Of a stretch of DNA of 64,000 nt, positions 44,828-54,007 are shown piece by piece; position 1 is the first letter of the stretch; every line of letters starts with the position of its first letter. Source of the DNA: Alphaproteobacteria bacterium (lineage in GTDB: Bacteria > Pseudomonadota > Alphaproteobacteria > CACIAM-22H2). The DNA lies in the NCBI GenBank assembly GCA_017308135.1, contig JAFKFM010000007.1, positions 452,001 to 516,000 of the forward strand. The letters are read 5' to 3'. The notes beneath the pieces were generated by a model. That model did no database searches and was not told the DNA's origin. It saw nothing but the letters and a program-made list of their open reading frames with translations. A program made the position numbers and the translations under genes.

Positions 44828-45985
44828 ATGGCGCATAAGATCGCCAAGCGCGCGGACGTCGCCCCCTTCATCGTCATGGACGTGATGCGCGCGGCCGCCG
44901 CGCGCGACGCCGCCGCCAAGGATGCGGGCGGAAAATCCGTCCATCTCGAAGTCGGGCAGCCCGGCACGCCGGCGCCCCATTTGGTGCGCGAAGCGGCCAA
45001 GCGCGCGATCGACAACGACAAGCTCGGCTATACGCTCGCACTCGGCATTCCCGAACTGCGTAAAGCCATCGCGCGGCATTACAAGAATTGGTACGGCATC
45101 GATCTGCCCTGGGAACGCGTGTGCGTCACCGTCGGCTCGTCGGGGGCCTTCCTGCTCGCCTTCCTCGCGGCGTTCGATGCGGGCGACCGCGTGGCACTCG
45201 CCGATCCGGGCTATCCCGCCTATCGCAATATCCTGAAAGCGCTCGATTGCGTGCCGGTGGGTTTGGCCGCCGAAGCGCGCACCAAATTCCAGCCCGATCC
45301 CGCGGCACTCGACGAAACGATGGCGGGTTTGATCGTCGCGAGCCCCGCGAACCCGACGGGCTCGATGCTCTCACCCGGCGATCTCAAAGCGCTGGTCGAG
45401 ACGTGCCGTAAGAAGGGCATTCGCCTCGTCTCCGACGAGATCTATCACGGCGTGGTCTACGAGAACCGCGCGCAGACGCAAACGGCGTTGAGCTACGGCG
45501 ACGACATGTTCGTCGTGAACAGCTTCTCGAAATATTTCTCGATGACCGGCTGGCGCTTGGGCTGGCTGATCGTGCCGCCCGATCTCGTGCGCGCGGTCGA
45601 ATGCCTGGCGCAAAATCTGTTCATCTCGCCGCCCACGCTCGCCCAGCACGCGGCGATCGCCGCGTTCGATGCGACCGAGGAGCTGGAAGGCCATGTGCGC
45701 AACTACCGCGCCAATCGCGATTACCTGCTCGCCGAGTTGCCCAAGGCGGGCTTTGCGGAATTCGCGCCGCCCGATGGCGCTTTTTATCTCTACTGCGACG
45801 TCGGTCACATGACCAACGACAGCGCCGAATTCTGCCGCCGCATGCTCGATGAAGCGGGCGTGGCGGCCACGCCGGGCAAGGATTTCGATCCGTTGCGCGG
45901 CCATCGCACGATGCGCTTTTCCTTCGCCGGCACTTTCGCCGATATGCAGGAAGCGGCCGCGCGCCTCAAAGCCTGGCGGAAATAA
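44828..45985 (+). CDS. PLP-dependent aminotransferase, class I/II
   Basis: A protein of 385 residues with the fold type I pattern. Substrate segment LEVGQPGTPAPHLVREAAKR, LGYTLALGIPELRKAIARHY, VASPANPTGSMLSP and the PLP-binding Lys235 in NSFSKYFSMTGWRLGW are visible, with RGHRTMRFSFAGT near the end. It is closest in look to aspartate/aromatic or valine-pyruvate-like class I enzymes; donor and acceptor cannot be set from sequence. The ATG at 44828 lies 16 bp after the GGT-like gene, so the two may be co-transcribed. A strong bidirectional terminator follows. Confidence 0.88.
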   Translation: MAHKIAKRADVAPFIVMDVMRAAAARDAAAKDAGGKSVHLEVGQPGTPAPHLVREAAKRAIDNDKLGYTLALGIPELRKAIARHYKNWYGIDLPWERVCVTVGSSGAFLLAFLAAFDAGDRVALADPGYPAYRNILKALDCVPVGLAAEARTKFQPDPAALDETMAGLIVASPANPTGSMLSPGDLKALVETCRKKGIRLVSDEIYHGVVYENRAQTQTALSYGDDMFVVNSFSKYFSMTGWRLGWLIVPPDLVRAVECLAQNLFISPPTLAQHAAIAAFDATEELEGHVRNYRANRDYLLAELPKAGFAEFAPPDGAFYLYCDVGHMTNDSAEFCRRMLDEAGVAATPGKDFDPLRGHRTMRFSFAGTFADMQEAAARLKAWRK

Positions 45986-46023
45986 AAAGGGCGCCGGAAC
46001 GAATTCCGGCGCCCTTCTTCTTT
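45984..46023. terminator. Bidirectional Rho-independent terminator between aminotransferase and rne
   Basis: GGGCGCCGGAA (45989-45999) and TTCCGGCGCCC (46004-46014) form an 11-bp stem with loop CGAA. TTCTTCTTT follows on the plus strand and TTTTT on the minus strand (complement of 45984-45988). It serves both convergent genes. Confidence 0.88.
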
Positions 46024-46037
46024 GACCTTGGCGAGCC

Positions 46038-48959
46038 TTAGCCCGTCAGGCGATTCCACCAGCCACGACGCTTGGGCTTGTTGGGATCGTCTTCGGGCGG
46101 CGGCGGTGCGGGCTCGGCGGCCGGCGCCGGTGCCACCGGTGCGGCTTGCGCCGCGGGTTCTTCCGGCTTGGTTTCCGCAACGATCGGTGCCGGCGCCGAA
46201 ACCGGTGCGGCGACATTGACCGCCGGGGCGGGTTGATCGACGCGGCGGTTCCACGGCCAATCATGCGCATCGCCGGGACCCGCAACGCGCGGCGGCGGCG
46301 GGGCCGAGGCGAAGCCGGGCCGGTCGAGATCGTCGCCGGGGCCGGGCACGCGATAGGGGGCGGGCGCGTAAGTTTCCGCCGGCGGAACCGCATTATCGCC
46401 GTTGCCAATGCCATTGCCGTTCCCGGCATCGGGCGTTTGACCCTGTGCGGCTTCCGGCGCACCGGCTTCCATACCTTCGCCGCCTTCGCCGCGACGGCGA
46501 CGGCCGCCGCGACGGCCGCGACGACGACGACGGCGCGAATCATCACTTTCGCCGTGCTCGCCGCCTTCGCCGTTGGGCGTCGGGCGCGGTTCGCGCGGGC
46601 GATGGGCTTCCGTGCCGCCGGGAACGAGGTCCATCGGGGCCACTTCCACCGGCGCATCGCCGGTGGGCGCTTGCAGTGCCGCAGGTTCGCCCCCCAATTG
46701 CGGGGCTTCGCCGTTGGCGGCGTGTTGCGGACGATCGCCGCGCTCGCGGTCACGATCGCGGCCGCGACGGCGGCGACGACGCCCCCGGCGTTCGCCATCG
46801 GTCTCGCCTTCGGCTTCGTTGCGGCCTTCGCCGCGCCCGTCGCGACGATTGAAGTCGCGTTCGCCGCTTTCCTCGCCGTCATGGCGCGCATCGGCGAATT
46901 CCTCGCGCTCGCGAACCGGCGGCTCGCTGGGCGTGAAATCCTCCACGTGGCGGATCGGGGCGGGGCCCGCTTCGCTGCCGCCTTGCTTGGCGCGCACGCG
47001 CTCCACGCGATAGGCGGGCGAGATCAGCTTGTCGTCGGCCTGGAAGGTCAGGCGCACGCCGTGGCGGGTTTCGATATCCGCCAGCGCCGCGCGCTTGTGA
47101 TTGAAAAGGTAGAGCGCCACCGAAGCCGGCACATGGACAACGAACTCGCCCGTGTTGCGCGCCTTGGAGATTTCCTCCTCGATGCCGCGCAGCACATGCA
47201 GCCCGGTGGACTCGGTCGAGCGGATGCGCCCCGTGCCCTCGCAATGCGGGCAGACCTCGAAGCTCATCTCCGCGATCGACGGGCGCAGGCGCTGACGCGA
47301 CAGCTCCAACAGGCCGAAGGCCGAGATGCGCCCGATCTGAATGCGCGCGCGATCGGACTTCATCGCTTCCTTCAGACGGCGTTCGACCGCCGCCTGATGG
47401 CGATGGTCGTCCATGTCGATGAAGTCGATGACGATCAGACCCGCGAGATCGCGCAAGCGCAGCTGGCGCGCGACTTCGTCGGCAGCTTCGAGATTGGTCT
47501 TGTACGCGGTCTCGTCGATATGGCGCTCGCGCGTGGCGCGGCCCGAGTTGACGTCGATCGCGACCAAGGCTTCGGTCGAGTTGATGACGATATAGCCGCC
47601 CGATTTGAGGCGCACCGTGGGCTGGTGCATCTCGTCGAGCTCGTTCTCGACCTGGAAGCGCTGGAACAGGGGCGCGGTGCGATCCTCGTAAAGGCGGATC
47701 TTGCCGATGTCCGACGGCATCAGCATCGACATGAAGGATTTCGCACCTTCATAACCGGCCTTGCCTTCGACCAGGATCTCGCCGACGTCGGCCGAATAGA
47801 TGTCGCGCATCGCGCGCTTGAGAAGGGTACCCTCCTCGTAGATCAACGCGGGCGCGGACGAGCGCAGGGTGAGATCGCGGATCTCCTCCCACAGGCGCAT
47901 GAGATATTCGTAGTCGCGCCGGATGTCGGAGGTGTCGCGCTCCATGCCCGCCGTGCGCAGGATCACCGCCATGCCTTCGGGCATGTCGAGTTCCTCGATC
48001 AGGCTTTTCAGACGCTTGCGGTCCTGCTGCGAAGTGATGCGGCGCGAAATCCCGCCGCCGCGCTCGGTATTGGGCATCAGCACGCAATAGCGGCCGGCGA
48101 GGGAGAGATACGTCGTCAGCGCCGCACCCTTGGTGCCGCGCTCTTCCTTCACGACCTGGACGAGCAGCACCTGGCGGCGCTTGATCACTTCCTGGATCTT
48201 GTAGTGGCGCTGCGGACGGCGGCTGCGGCGCGTCTCGTGCGCTTCCTCGACCGTGTCGCCGCCGAGGTCTTCGACGTGATGCTGGCGCGGTTCGGCGTGT
48301 TCTTCTAGCGGCGGCAAGTCGGCGCCCCCCGCTTCAACCGTGGCCGTTTCCACCGTGACCTGTTCGGTCGGAACGGCGTCGGCCGGGACGCCGTCGGCCG
48401 GCGGCGCGTCCATCGCGGGCGCCGCAACGTCGACCGGGGCCGGGGCGGGCGAAGCGAAGGGCAGTTCCGGGGCGGCGTCGCTGGCGTGCGGGATCGTTTC
48501 CGGCGCCGGCGCCTCGGGCAAATGCGGGGGCGGCAGCAGATCGATCGGGCCGGCGCTTTCCGTCGGCGTCACGTTGATCAACGCGGGATCGATCGGCGGC
48601 TCGTCGACCGGCACATCGATGATGGCGGGTGCGGCGTGTTCCGGATCGGCGTGGCGGACATCGTCGTGGTCGCGATCATGCTCGGCGTCCAGCGCCTCGC
48701 GATCCGACATCGGAATACGATAATAGTCCGGGTGGATTTCGTTGAAGGCGAGGAAGCCGTGGCGATTGCCGCCGAACTCCACGAACGCCGCTTGAAGGGA
48801 AGGTTCGACGCGCGTGACGCGCGCCAGATAGATATTGCCCTTAAGTTGTTTCTTGCTCGCGATTTCGAAGTCGAATTCCGCGAGGCGGTTACCATCGAGC
48901 ACGACGACCCGCGTTTCCTCGGGGTGCGTCGCGTCGATCAACATACGTTTGGTGGCCAT
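46038..48959 (-). CDS. rne: Ribonuclease E
   Basis: This 973-residue endoribonuclease is central to RNA decay and processing. The catalytic half starts MATKRMLIDATHPEETRVVV. The S1 domain (about residues 38-280) is split by a Pro/Ala/Glu-rich acidic insertion (about 85-245), usual in alphaproteobacteria. The DNase I-like subdomain has the metal-binding Asp in AIDVNSGRATRERHIDETAY and IDFIDMDDHRH. The Zn-link CPHCEGTGRIRS lies near residue 570. The C-terminal 300 residues are disordered Arg/Glu/Gly/Pro-rich scaffold with RRRRRRG blocks and end RRGWWNRLTG, a conserved terminal element. A long leader and divergent promoter region precede it. Confidence 0.95.
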   Translation of the reverse strand: MATKRMLIDATHPEETRVVVLDGNRLAEFDFEIASKKQLKGNIYLARVTRVEPSLQAAFVEFGGNRHGFLAFNEIHPDYYRIPMSDREALDAEHDRDHDDVRHADPEHAAPAIIDVPVDEPPIDPALINVTPTESAGPIDLLPPPHLPEAPAPETIPHASDAAPELPFASPAPAPVDVAAPAMDAPPADGVPADAVPTEQVTVETATVEAGGADLPPLEEHAEPRQHHVEDLGGDTVEEAHETRRSRRPQRHYKIQEVIKRRQVLLVQVVKEERGTKGAALTTYLSLAGRYCVLMPNTERGGGISRRITSQQDRKRLKSLIEELDMPEGMAVILRTAGMERDTSDIRRDYEYLMRLWEEIRDLTLRSSAPALIYEEGTLLKRAMRDIYSADVGEILVEGKAGYEGAKSFMSMLMPSDIGKIRLYEDRTAPLFQRFQVENELDEMHQPTVRLKSGGYIVINSTEALVAIDVNSGRATRERHIDETAYKTNLEAADEVARQLRLRDLAGLIVIDFIDMDDHRHQAAVERRLKEAMKSDRARIQIGRISAFGLLELSRQRLRPSIAEMSFEVCPHCEGTGRIRSTESTGLHVLRGIEEEISKARNTGEFVVHVPASVALYLFNHKRAALADIETRHGVRLTFQADDKLISPAYRVERVRAKQGGSEAGPAPIRHVEDFTPSEPPVREREEFADARHDGEESGERDFNRRDGRGEGRNEAEGETDGERRGRRRRRRGRDRDRERGDRPQHAANGEAPQLGGEPAALQAPTGDAPVEVAPMDLVPGGTEAHRPREPRPTPNGEGGEHGESDDSRRRRRRGRRGGRRRRGEGGEGMEAGAPEAAQGQTPDAGNGNGIGNGDNAVPPAETYAPAPYRVPGPGDDLDRPGFASAPPPPRVAGPGDAHDWPWNRRVDQPAPAVNVAAPVSAPAPIVAETKPEEPAAQAAPVAPAPAAEPAPPPPEDDPNKPKRRGWWNRLTG

Positions 48960-49352
48960 ACTGCCGCTCCGAACTCATCTGGGGGACGCCACATCGCGCG
49001 AGAACCGCGCGGGTTCGCGTCCCAAAAAATCAAAGACCGGATCGAAGTCGCGCACGGCCCCAAGGGGAGTTCGCGTGTCGCGCGCGGGTTCCTTGGCCCG
49101 CGCCGCGGGGTAATCCGAATTCCGGGGATGCCGCGCCGGGAGTCTTCCCCGAAGGAAAGCCAGCCCGGGCATCGAACCCGAAACCCTGGGGCGTCGCGCG
49201 GGAGATGACCCGGCCGCCCTGGCGCGTCCGCCGCGAGACGGTCCCAGGCACCGAACCCGGATCGTCCCCAAAAGGGTCGGAAGCCGGGAGGCCACGAGGC
49301 CGTTCGCACGGTGGAGGGCACTCCGGTCTTAAAGGGGCCCCCACCAGCGGAC
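48960..49352 (-). promoter_or_regulatory. Long GC-rich 5' leader of rne, probable autoregulatory RNA
   Basis: Using the promoter at 49359-49387, transcription starts near 49352, giving a leader of about 390 nt with no plausible ORF. It is dense in GC hairpins; for example CGGGGAAGACTCCCGG and CGAACCCGCGCGGTTC read on the minus strand. A run of six U's (complement of 49025-49030) lies about 70 nt before the start codon. E. coli rne has a 361-nt leader cleaved by RNase E for feedback control; the same role is inferred here by position and length. Confidence 0.55.
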
Positions 49353-49358
49353 GAATCC

Positions 49359-49387
49359 ACCATACAGACCGGGTCCCCTGGTAACAA
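49359..49387 (-). promoter_or_regulatory. Probable rne promoter
   Basis: On the minus strand TTGTTA (complement of 49382-49387) and TATGGT (complement of 49359-49364) are separated by 17 bp. Confidence 0.5.
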
Positions 49388-49416
49388 TCGGAAATTCCAC
49401 CCGAGTCGTTCGATGC

Positions 49417-49446
49417 TTGTCGCTCGCTCGCGTCGCGGGATATAGC
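49417..49446 (+). promoter_or_regulatory. Probable promoter of the N-acetylmuramoyl-L-alanine amidase gene
   Basis: TTGTCG (49417-49422) and TATAGC (49441-49446) are 18 bp apart, placing the start near 49453 and leaving about 23 nt before the ATG at 49476. It lies back to back with the rne promoter. Confidence 0.5.
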
Positions 49447-49475
49447 TGGCGGGATCCTGGCACGGAGTTGACAAT

Positions 49476-50900
49476 ATGTTGTGGGCCCGGCGCCTCGGCG
49501 CCGTCTTTTTAGCGCTGGCGACTTTCTTGGCAGGGACGGCCGCCCATGCCCAGAATACCGCGCGTCCGGCCTCGGGACGGGAAGTTGCCGTCCAATCGGT
49601 CAATTTAACGGACTCACCTTGGGGAGTTCGGCTGACGGTCGAGATCTCCCGCCGGGTCGAATATCAGGTGTTCTTTCTGTCGGAACCGATGCGCGCTGTC
49701 GTCGATCTGCCGGCGGTCGCGTGGCGCCAGAATGCCGGTAACCCGCCGCCGCGCGGGCTGGTCGCCGGTTTGCGCTACGGCGCGTTCGACGCCAAGACCG
49801 GGCGGCTGGTCCTGGATCTCGCGGGGCCGGCGCGGGTGCGCGAGGCGCGGTTCGAACTGCCCGCCCGCCAAGGGGCGGGGCATCGCCTGACGATCGAGTT
49901 CGAGCGCACGACCCCGGAAGCCTTCGCCCAGGACGTCCAGCCCTGGAGTGCCTCGGGCGTGTTGCGCGCCATGCAGGCGAATATGCCCCCGCCGGTGCCG
50001 GATGCGCCTGCGCCGACGGCTTCGCCGCCGCAGACATTGCAAGCACCGTCCGCACAAACGCAACGGCCACCGCCGAACATTCAAGCGCCGTCGCCGCCGC
50101 AAGTCGCGGCACCCGCACCCGTGGCACCCTCGAGCCAAGTCGCCAGCGCGGCACCCGCCCCGCGCGCGGCAGTACCTGCCGCGCCGTCCGCGCAAGCGCC
50201 GCGCCGGACGGAACGCCCGGCCATCGTGCTCGATCCCGGTCATGGCGGCGTCGATCCCGGCGCTATCGGCATCGGCGGCACGCACGAGAAGGACATCACG
50301 CTGGCGATGGCGCGCGAGATCCGCCGCCAGTTGGAGGCGACGGGCAAGTATCGCGTGTTCCTGACCCGCGATCAGGACGTGTTCATCCGCTTGCGCGATC
50401 GCATCGCCATCGCGCGTCAGCAATCGGCCGATCTGTTCATTTCGATCCATGCGGATTCGATGGGCAACCGCGAAACGCGCGGGGCGTCGATCTACACGCT
50501 GTCGGAAAACGCGTCGGACTCCGAAGCCGCCGCCTTGGCCGCGCGCGAAAACCGCGCCGACATCATTGCGGGCGTCGATCTCAGCCGCGAAAGCCGCGAC
50601 GTGACGTCGATCCTGATCGACTTGGCGCAGCGCGAAACCTCGAACCACTCGATTTCGCTGGCGCGCGCGTTGGTGCAGGAGATGGGCCGCGAAGTTCAGC
50701 TGCTGCCGGTCAACCCGCATCGCTTCGCGGGCTTCGCGGTGCTGCGCGCCCCCGACGTGCCCTCGGCCTTGATCGAGCTTGGCTATCTTTCCAACGCGCA
50801 GGACGAAGGCCAGCTCAACCGGCCGCAATATCGCCAGCGCGTGGCGAGCGGTATCGTGCGCTCGATCGACGCGTATTTCGCGCGCAACCCGCGGCGTTGA
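49476..50900 (+). CDS. amiC: N-acetylmuramoyl-L-alanine amidase (AMIN + Amidase_3)
   Basis: A periplasmic septum-splitting amidase of 474 residues. The signal peptide (MLWARRLGAVFLALATFLAG, cut near AHA) is followed by an AMIN domain (about 38-150; RLTVEISRRVEYQVFFLSEP), a Pro/Ala-rich linker (165-245) and the zinc amidase domain. Zn ligands and catalytic residues are seen in VLDPGHGGVDPGAIG, THEKDI, ISIHADS and SALIELGYLSN. It removes stem peptides from glycan to separate daughter cells. The EnvC-type activator is not in the window. It diverges from rne, a neighbourhood conserved in alphaproteobacteria. Confidence 0.94.
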   Translation: MLWARRLGAVFLALATFLAGTAAHAQNTARPASGREVAVQSVNLTDSPWGVRLTVEISRRVEYQVFFLSEPMRAVVDLPAVAWRQNAGNPPPRGLVAGLRYGAFDAKTGRLVLDLAGPARVREARFELPARQGAGHRLTIEFERTTPEAFAQDVQPWSASGVLRAMQANMPPPVPDAPAPTASPPQTLQAPSAQTQRPPPNIQAPSPPQVAAPAPVAPSSQVASAAPAPRAAVPAAPSAQAPRRTERPAIVLDPGHGGVDPGAIGIGGTHEKDITLAMAREIRRQLEATGKYRVFLTRDQDVFIRLRDRIAIARQQSADLFISIHADSMGNRETRGASIYTLSENASDSEAAALAARENRADIIAGVDLSRESRDVTSILIDLAQRETSNHSISLARALVQEMGREVQLLPVNPHRFAGFAVLRAPDVPSALIELGYLSNAQDEGQLNRPQYRQRVASGIVRSIDAYFARNPRR

Positions 50901-50904
50901 TCGC

Positions 50905-52143
50905 TTAGACGGCCTTCACCAGCGCGTGGCGCTTTTTGCCGGCGGTGAGTTTGATCGTGCCGCTATCGAGCTTCACGACCAGCGTATCGCTTTCGACCGT
51001 CGCGTCGTCGAGCTTGGCGCCCTTGCCTTGGACGAGGCGGCGCGCTTCGCCCTTCGAGGCGGCCAAGCCGGCACGCACGAAAAGATCGAGCACGCCGATC
51101 CCGGCGGCGAGTTCGGCTTTCGGCAATTCGACCGTCGGCAAACCTTCGGCCGATTGGCCTTCCTCGAACGCGCGGCGCGCGGTCTCGGCGGCTTCGGTTG
51201 CGGCGGCTTCGCCGTGGCACAGCTTCGTAGTCTCGAAGGCGAGGATCTTCTTCGCCTCGTTGATCTCGGCCCCTTGCAGCTTCGAAAGCTTCTCGATCTC
51301 GTCGAGCGGCAAATCGGTGAACAGCTTCATGAAGCGGATCACGTCGGCGTCTTCGGTGTTCCTCCAATATTGGTAGTAGTCGTAGACCGACAGGCGCTGC
51401 TGGCTGAGCCACACGGCACCCGCCGCGGTCTTGCCCATCTTGGCGCCCGACGCGGTGGTCAGCAGCGGCGTCGTCAGGCCGAAGAGCTGCTTTTCGGCCA
51501 CGCGCCGGCCGAGCTCGACGCCCATGACGATATTGCCCCATTGGTCGGAGCCGCCCATCTGCATCGCGCAATCGTAGCGCTTGGCGAGTTCGACGAAATC
51601 GTAGCTCTGCAAAATCATGTAGTTGAATTCGAGGAACGACAAAGGCTGGTCGCGTTCCAGACGCAGCTTGACGGAATCCATCGTCAGCATGCGGTTGACC
51701 GAGAAATGGCGGCCGATGTCGCGCAGCAGCGGAATGTAGAGCAGCTTGTCGAGCCACTCCGCGTTGTCGACCATCAGCGCCTTGCCGTCGCCGAAATCGA
51801 GATAGTTGTCGAAGCTGCGCTTGATGCTGGCGACGTTCGCCGCGATGTCGGCTTCGGAGAGCAGCTTGCGCGCTTCGTCCTTGCCCGACGGATCGCCGAT
51901 CTTCGTCGTGCCGCCGCCCATCAGCGCCAGCGGCCGGTGACCGCAGCGCTGAAAGAGGCGCAGCGTCATGATCTGGAACAGATGCCCGACATGCAGCGAG
52001 TCCGCCGTCGCATCGAACCCGATATACGCGACCATCTGCTTGCCCGACGCCAAGCGCGCGTCGAGACCTTCGGGGTCGGTGATCTGGTGGATGAAGCCGC
52101 GCGCTTGCGCCGCTTGCAGGAATTCGGAGCGGAATTTCGTCAT
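50905..52143 (-). CDS. tyrS: Tyrosyl-tRNA synthetase
   Basis: A protein of 412 residues, standard TyrRS length. The class I motifs are the HIGH variant HVGH in [11 protein letters not shown] near residue 51 and the KMSKS variant KMGKT in [50 protein letters not shown] and QWGNIVMG bind tyrosine and ATP. The C-terminal S4-like domain ([20 protein letters not shown]) contacts tRNA. It is convergent with the amidase gene, only 4 bp apart, with no clear terminator. Confidence 0.97.
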   Translation of the reverse strand: MTKFRSEFLQAAQARGFIHQITDPEGLDARLASGKQMVAYIGFDATADSLHVGHLFQIMTLRLFQRCGHRPLALMGGGTTKIGDPSGKDEARKLLSEADIAANVASIKRSFDNYLDFGDGKALMVDNAEWLDKLLYIPLLRDIGRHFSVNRMLTMDSVKLRLERDQPLSFLEFNYMILQSYDFVELAKRYDCAMQMGGSDQWGNIVMGVELGRRVAEKQLFGLTTPLLTTASGAKMGKTAAGAVWLSQQRLSVYDYYQYWRNTEDADVIRFMKLFTDLPLDEIEKLSKLQGAEINEAKKILAFETTKLCHGEAAATEAAETARRAFEEGQSAEGLPTVELPKAELAAGIGVLDLFVRAGLAASKGEARRLVQGKGAKLDDATVESDTLVVKLDSGTIKLTAGKKRHALVKAV

Positions 52144-52178
52144 GGCGGCGGCGCTATAACACGCCGAGGCCGTGTCCG

Positions 52179-53024
52179 TCAGCGTTTCGCTTTGGGTGCG
52201 GCGGCTTTCTTGACGGCGGCCTTCGGCGCGGCGGCCTTGGGCTTCGCCTTGGCGGCGGCGGCTTTCTTGGCTTCGGCGCGGCTGGGCGCGTCGGGCGGCA
52301 GCGAAATCGCCGGCGGTTTACGCTCGGGCTGCGGGGGCGGCGGGGGCGCCATCACCGGCGGCGGCGGGGCCGCGTCGCGCATCGTGGGCAGGGCCGAAGC
52401 CGCGTATTCGGCGACCATGGCGTCGAGCTTGTCGAGCCGGTCGGCGAAGAAATGGTTCGCCCCCTTGATGACGCGGAAATCGACGACGATGTCCTTCTGC
52501 TTCGCCAGCTTCTCGGAGAGCTTGAGCACCGATTCCTCGGGCACGATCTCGTCCTTGTCGCCCTGAACGATCAGGCCCGAAGACGGGCACGGGGCGAGGA
52601 ACGAGAAATCGAAAATATTCGCGGGCGGGGCGACGGAGATGAAGCGGTCGATCTCCGGCCGGCGCATCAGCAATTGCATGCCGATCCACGCACCGAAGGA
52701 GAAACCGGCGATCCAGCAGCCGCGCGAATTCGGCAGGTTCTGCTGAATCCAATCGAGCGCCGAAGCCGCGTCCTGCAATTCGCCTTCGCCGCGGCCATAG
52801 CTGCCTTGGCTGCGGCCCACGCCGCGGAAATTGAAGCGCAAGGTCGAGAACCCGGCCTTCTGAAAAGCCAAGTTCAGCGTGTACACGACCTTGTTGTGCA
52901 TCGTGCCGCCGTGCTGCGGATGGGGATGCAGCAGAAGCGCGATGGGTGCGCGGTCGCCGGCACTGGCGGGCGCGAATTTGCCCTCCAGCCGGCCTTCGGC
53001 ACCGTTGATCGTCACATCCGGCAT
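52179..53024 (-). CDS. Alpha/beta hydrolase with Lys/Ala/Pro-rich C-terminal tail
   Basis: A protein of 281 residues. Residues 1-212 form an alpha/beta hydrolase of the YcjY/dienelactone-hydrolase-like type: [39 protein letters not shown], the nucleophile Ser109 in [11 protein letters not shown], Asp in QGDKDEIV and His in KGANHFF. From about residue 215 a proline run and then a repetitive Ala/Lys/Pro tail ([20 protein letters not shown] and on to the end) resemble nucleic-acid- or polyanion-binding tails. Substrate unknown. It diverges from the cysE-isc operon. Confidence 0.85.
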   Translation of the reverse strand: MPDVTINGAEGRLEGKFAPASAGDRAPIALLLHPHPQHGGTMHNKVVYTLNLAFQKAGFSTLRFNFRGVGRSQGSYGRGEGELQDAASALDWIQQNLPNSRGCWIAGFSFGAWIGMQLLMRRPEIDRFISVAPPANIFDFSFLAPCPSSGLIVQGDKDEIVPEESVLKLSEKLAKQKDIVVDFRVIKGANHFFADRLDKLDAMVAEYAASALPTMRDAAPPPPVMAPPPPPQPERKPPAISLPPDAPSRAEAKKAAAAKAKPKAAAPKAAVKKAAAPKAKR

Positions 53025-53151
53025 TCCCGGGTCCTACTCCACGAAGTGAAACTGTTCTGACAAATCCGCGGCGATCGAGCCCTAATTGGATTTGTTTATG
53101 TTTTGCGGCTGTACGAAACGACGACTCGGCTTCCGGCGGCAAGGGATAAAC

Positions 53152-53184
53152 ATACTTGACCGATTTTGTCGGTCTCCCTAAATT
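53152..53184 (+). promoter_or_regulatory. Promoter of the cysE-isc operon with IscR type-1-like operator
   Basis: TTGACC (53156-53161), a 17-bp spacer and TAAATT (53179-53184) form a good sigma70 promoter. Over it lies the inverted repeat GACCGA TTTTG TCGGTC (53158-53174). The 25 bp from 53152 match the E. coli type-1 IscR consensus (as I recall it) at 19 positions, including the whole left arm ATACTTGAC and the right GTCGG. Binding of [2Fe-2S] IscR would block the -35 region, giving feedback repression. Confidence 0.72.
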
Positions 53185-53272
53185 CCGACTGCGTTTCTCG
53201 GGTATGGCGGGCCGGAAAGGTTTCCAGCTACCGCATGGTCGAGGCAGCCCCGAATGTTAGTTGGTTAAGACA

Positions 53273-53989
53273 ATGACTTTCAAGGCAATTCGCGCGGATA
53301 TGGAGGCCATCTTGGCCCGCGACCCGGCTGCCCGTTCGCGGCTGGAGGTTGTGCTTTGCTACCCGGGCTTCCATGCGGTGCTGATGCACCGTCTGGCGCA
53401 TGGGTGCTGGACGCGCGGCCTTAAGCTGGTCGCGCGGGCGATCGCCGTGCTGTCGCGCTTCCTGACCGGGATCGAGATTCATCCCGCCGCGCGCATCGGC
53501 GAGCGCTTCTTCATCGATCACGGCATGGGTGTCGTGATTGGCGAGACGGCGGAGATCGGCAACGACGTGACGCTTTATCAAGGCGTCACGCTCGGCGGCA
53601 CCTCGCTCGACAAGGGCAAGCGCCATCCCACGCTGGAAGACGGTGTGATCGTCGGCGCGGGGGCGAAAATCCTCGGGCCGTTCACGGTCGGCAAGGGCGC
53701 GCGCGTCGGTTCCAACGCCGTCGTGCTGGAAGCGGTGCCGGCGGGGGCGACGGTGGTGGGCATTCCCGCCAAAATCGTCGGCCGGCCGAAGAACGACGAT
53801 TTCTGCGCCTATGGCATGACGGGCGAGGTGCAAGACCCCGTCGCCCGCGCGCTCGAACGTTTCGAAGGCGATCTCGGCATCCTGCGCGCGCGCATGGCCG
53901 AGCTCGAAGGCATCGTCGCCGCCCAGCGCAAGGCGCTGGACGAACGCGAAGCCGCCCCGTTGCGCGTTTACGCGAATGATCGCGTCTGA
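53273..53989 (+). CDS. cysE: Serine O-acetyltransferase
   Basis: A protein of 238 residues that makes O-acetylserine from serine and acetyl-CoA, the committed step of cysteine synthesis. A short N-terminal helical domain is followed by a left-handed beta-helix of hexapeptide repeats: [72 protein letters not shown]. The active-site His and Asp are in [11 protein letters not shown]. It is the shorter EpsC-like form. The ATG at 53273 is preferred to a TTG at 53261. As first gene of the operon it ties cysteine supply to Fe-S assembly. Confidence 0.93.
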   Translation: MTFKAIRADMEAILARDPAARSRLEVVLCYPGFHAVLMHRLAHGCWTRGLKLVARAIAVLSRFLTGIEIHPAARIGERFFIDHGMGVVIGETAEIGNDVTLYQGVTLGGTSLDKGKRHPTLEDGVIVGAGAKILGPFTVGKGARVGSNAVVLEAVPAGATVVGIPAKIVGRPKNDDFCAYGMTGEVQDPVARALERFEGDLGILRARMAELEGIVAAQRKALDEREAAPLRVYANDRV

Positions 53990-54007
53990 GATCGGAAGGT
54001 TGATCCC

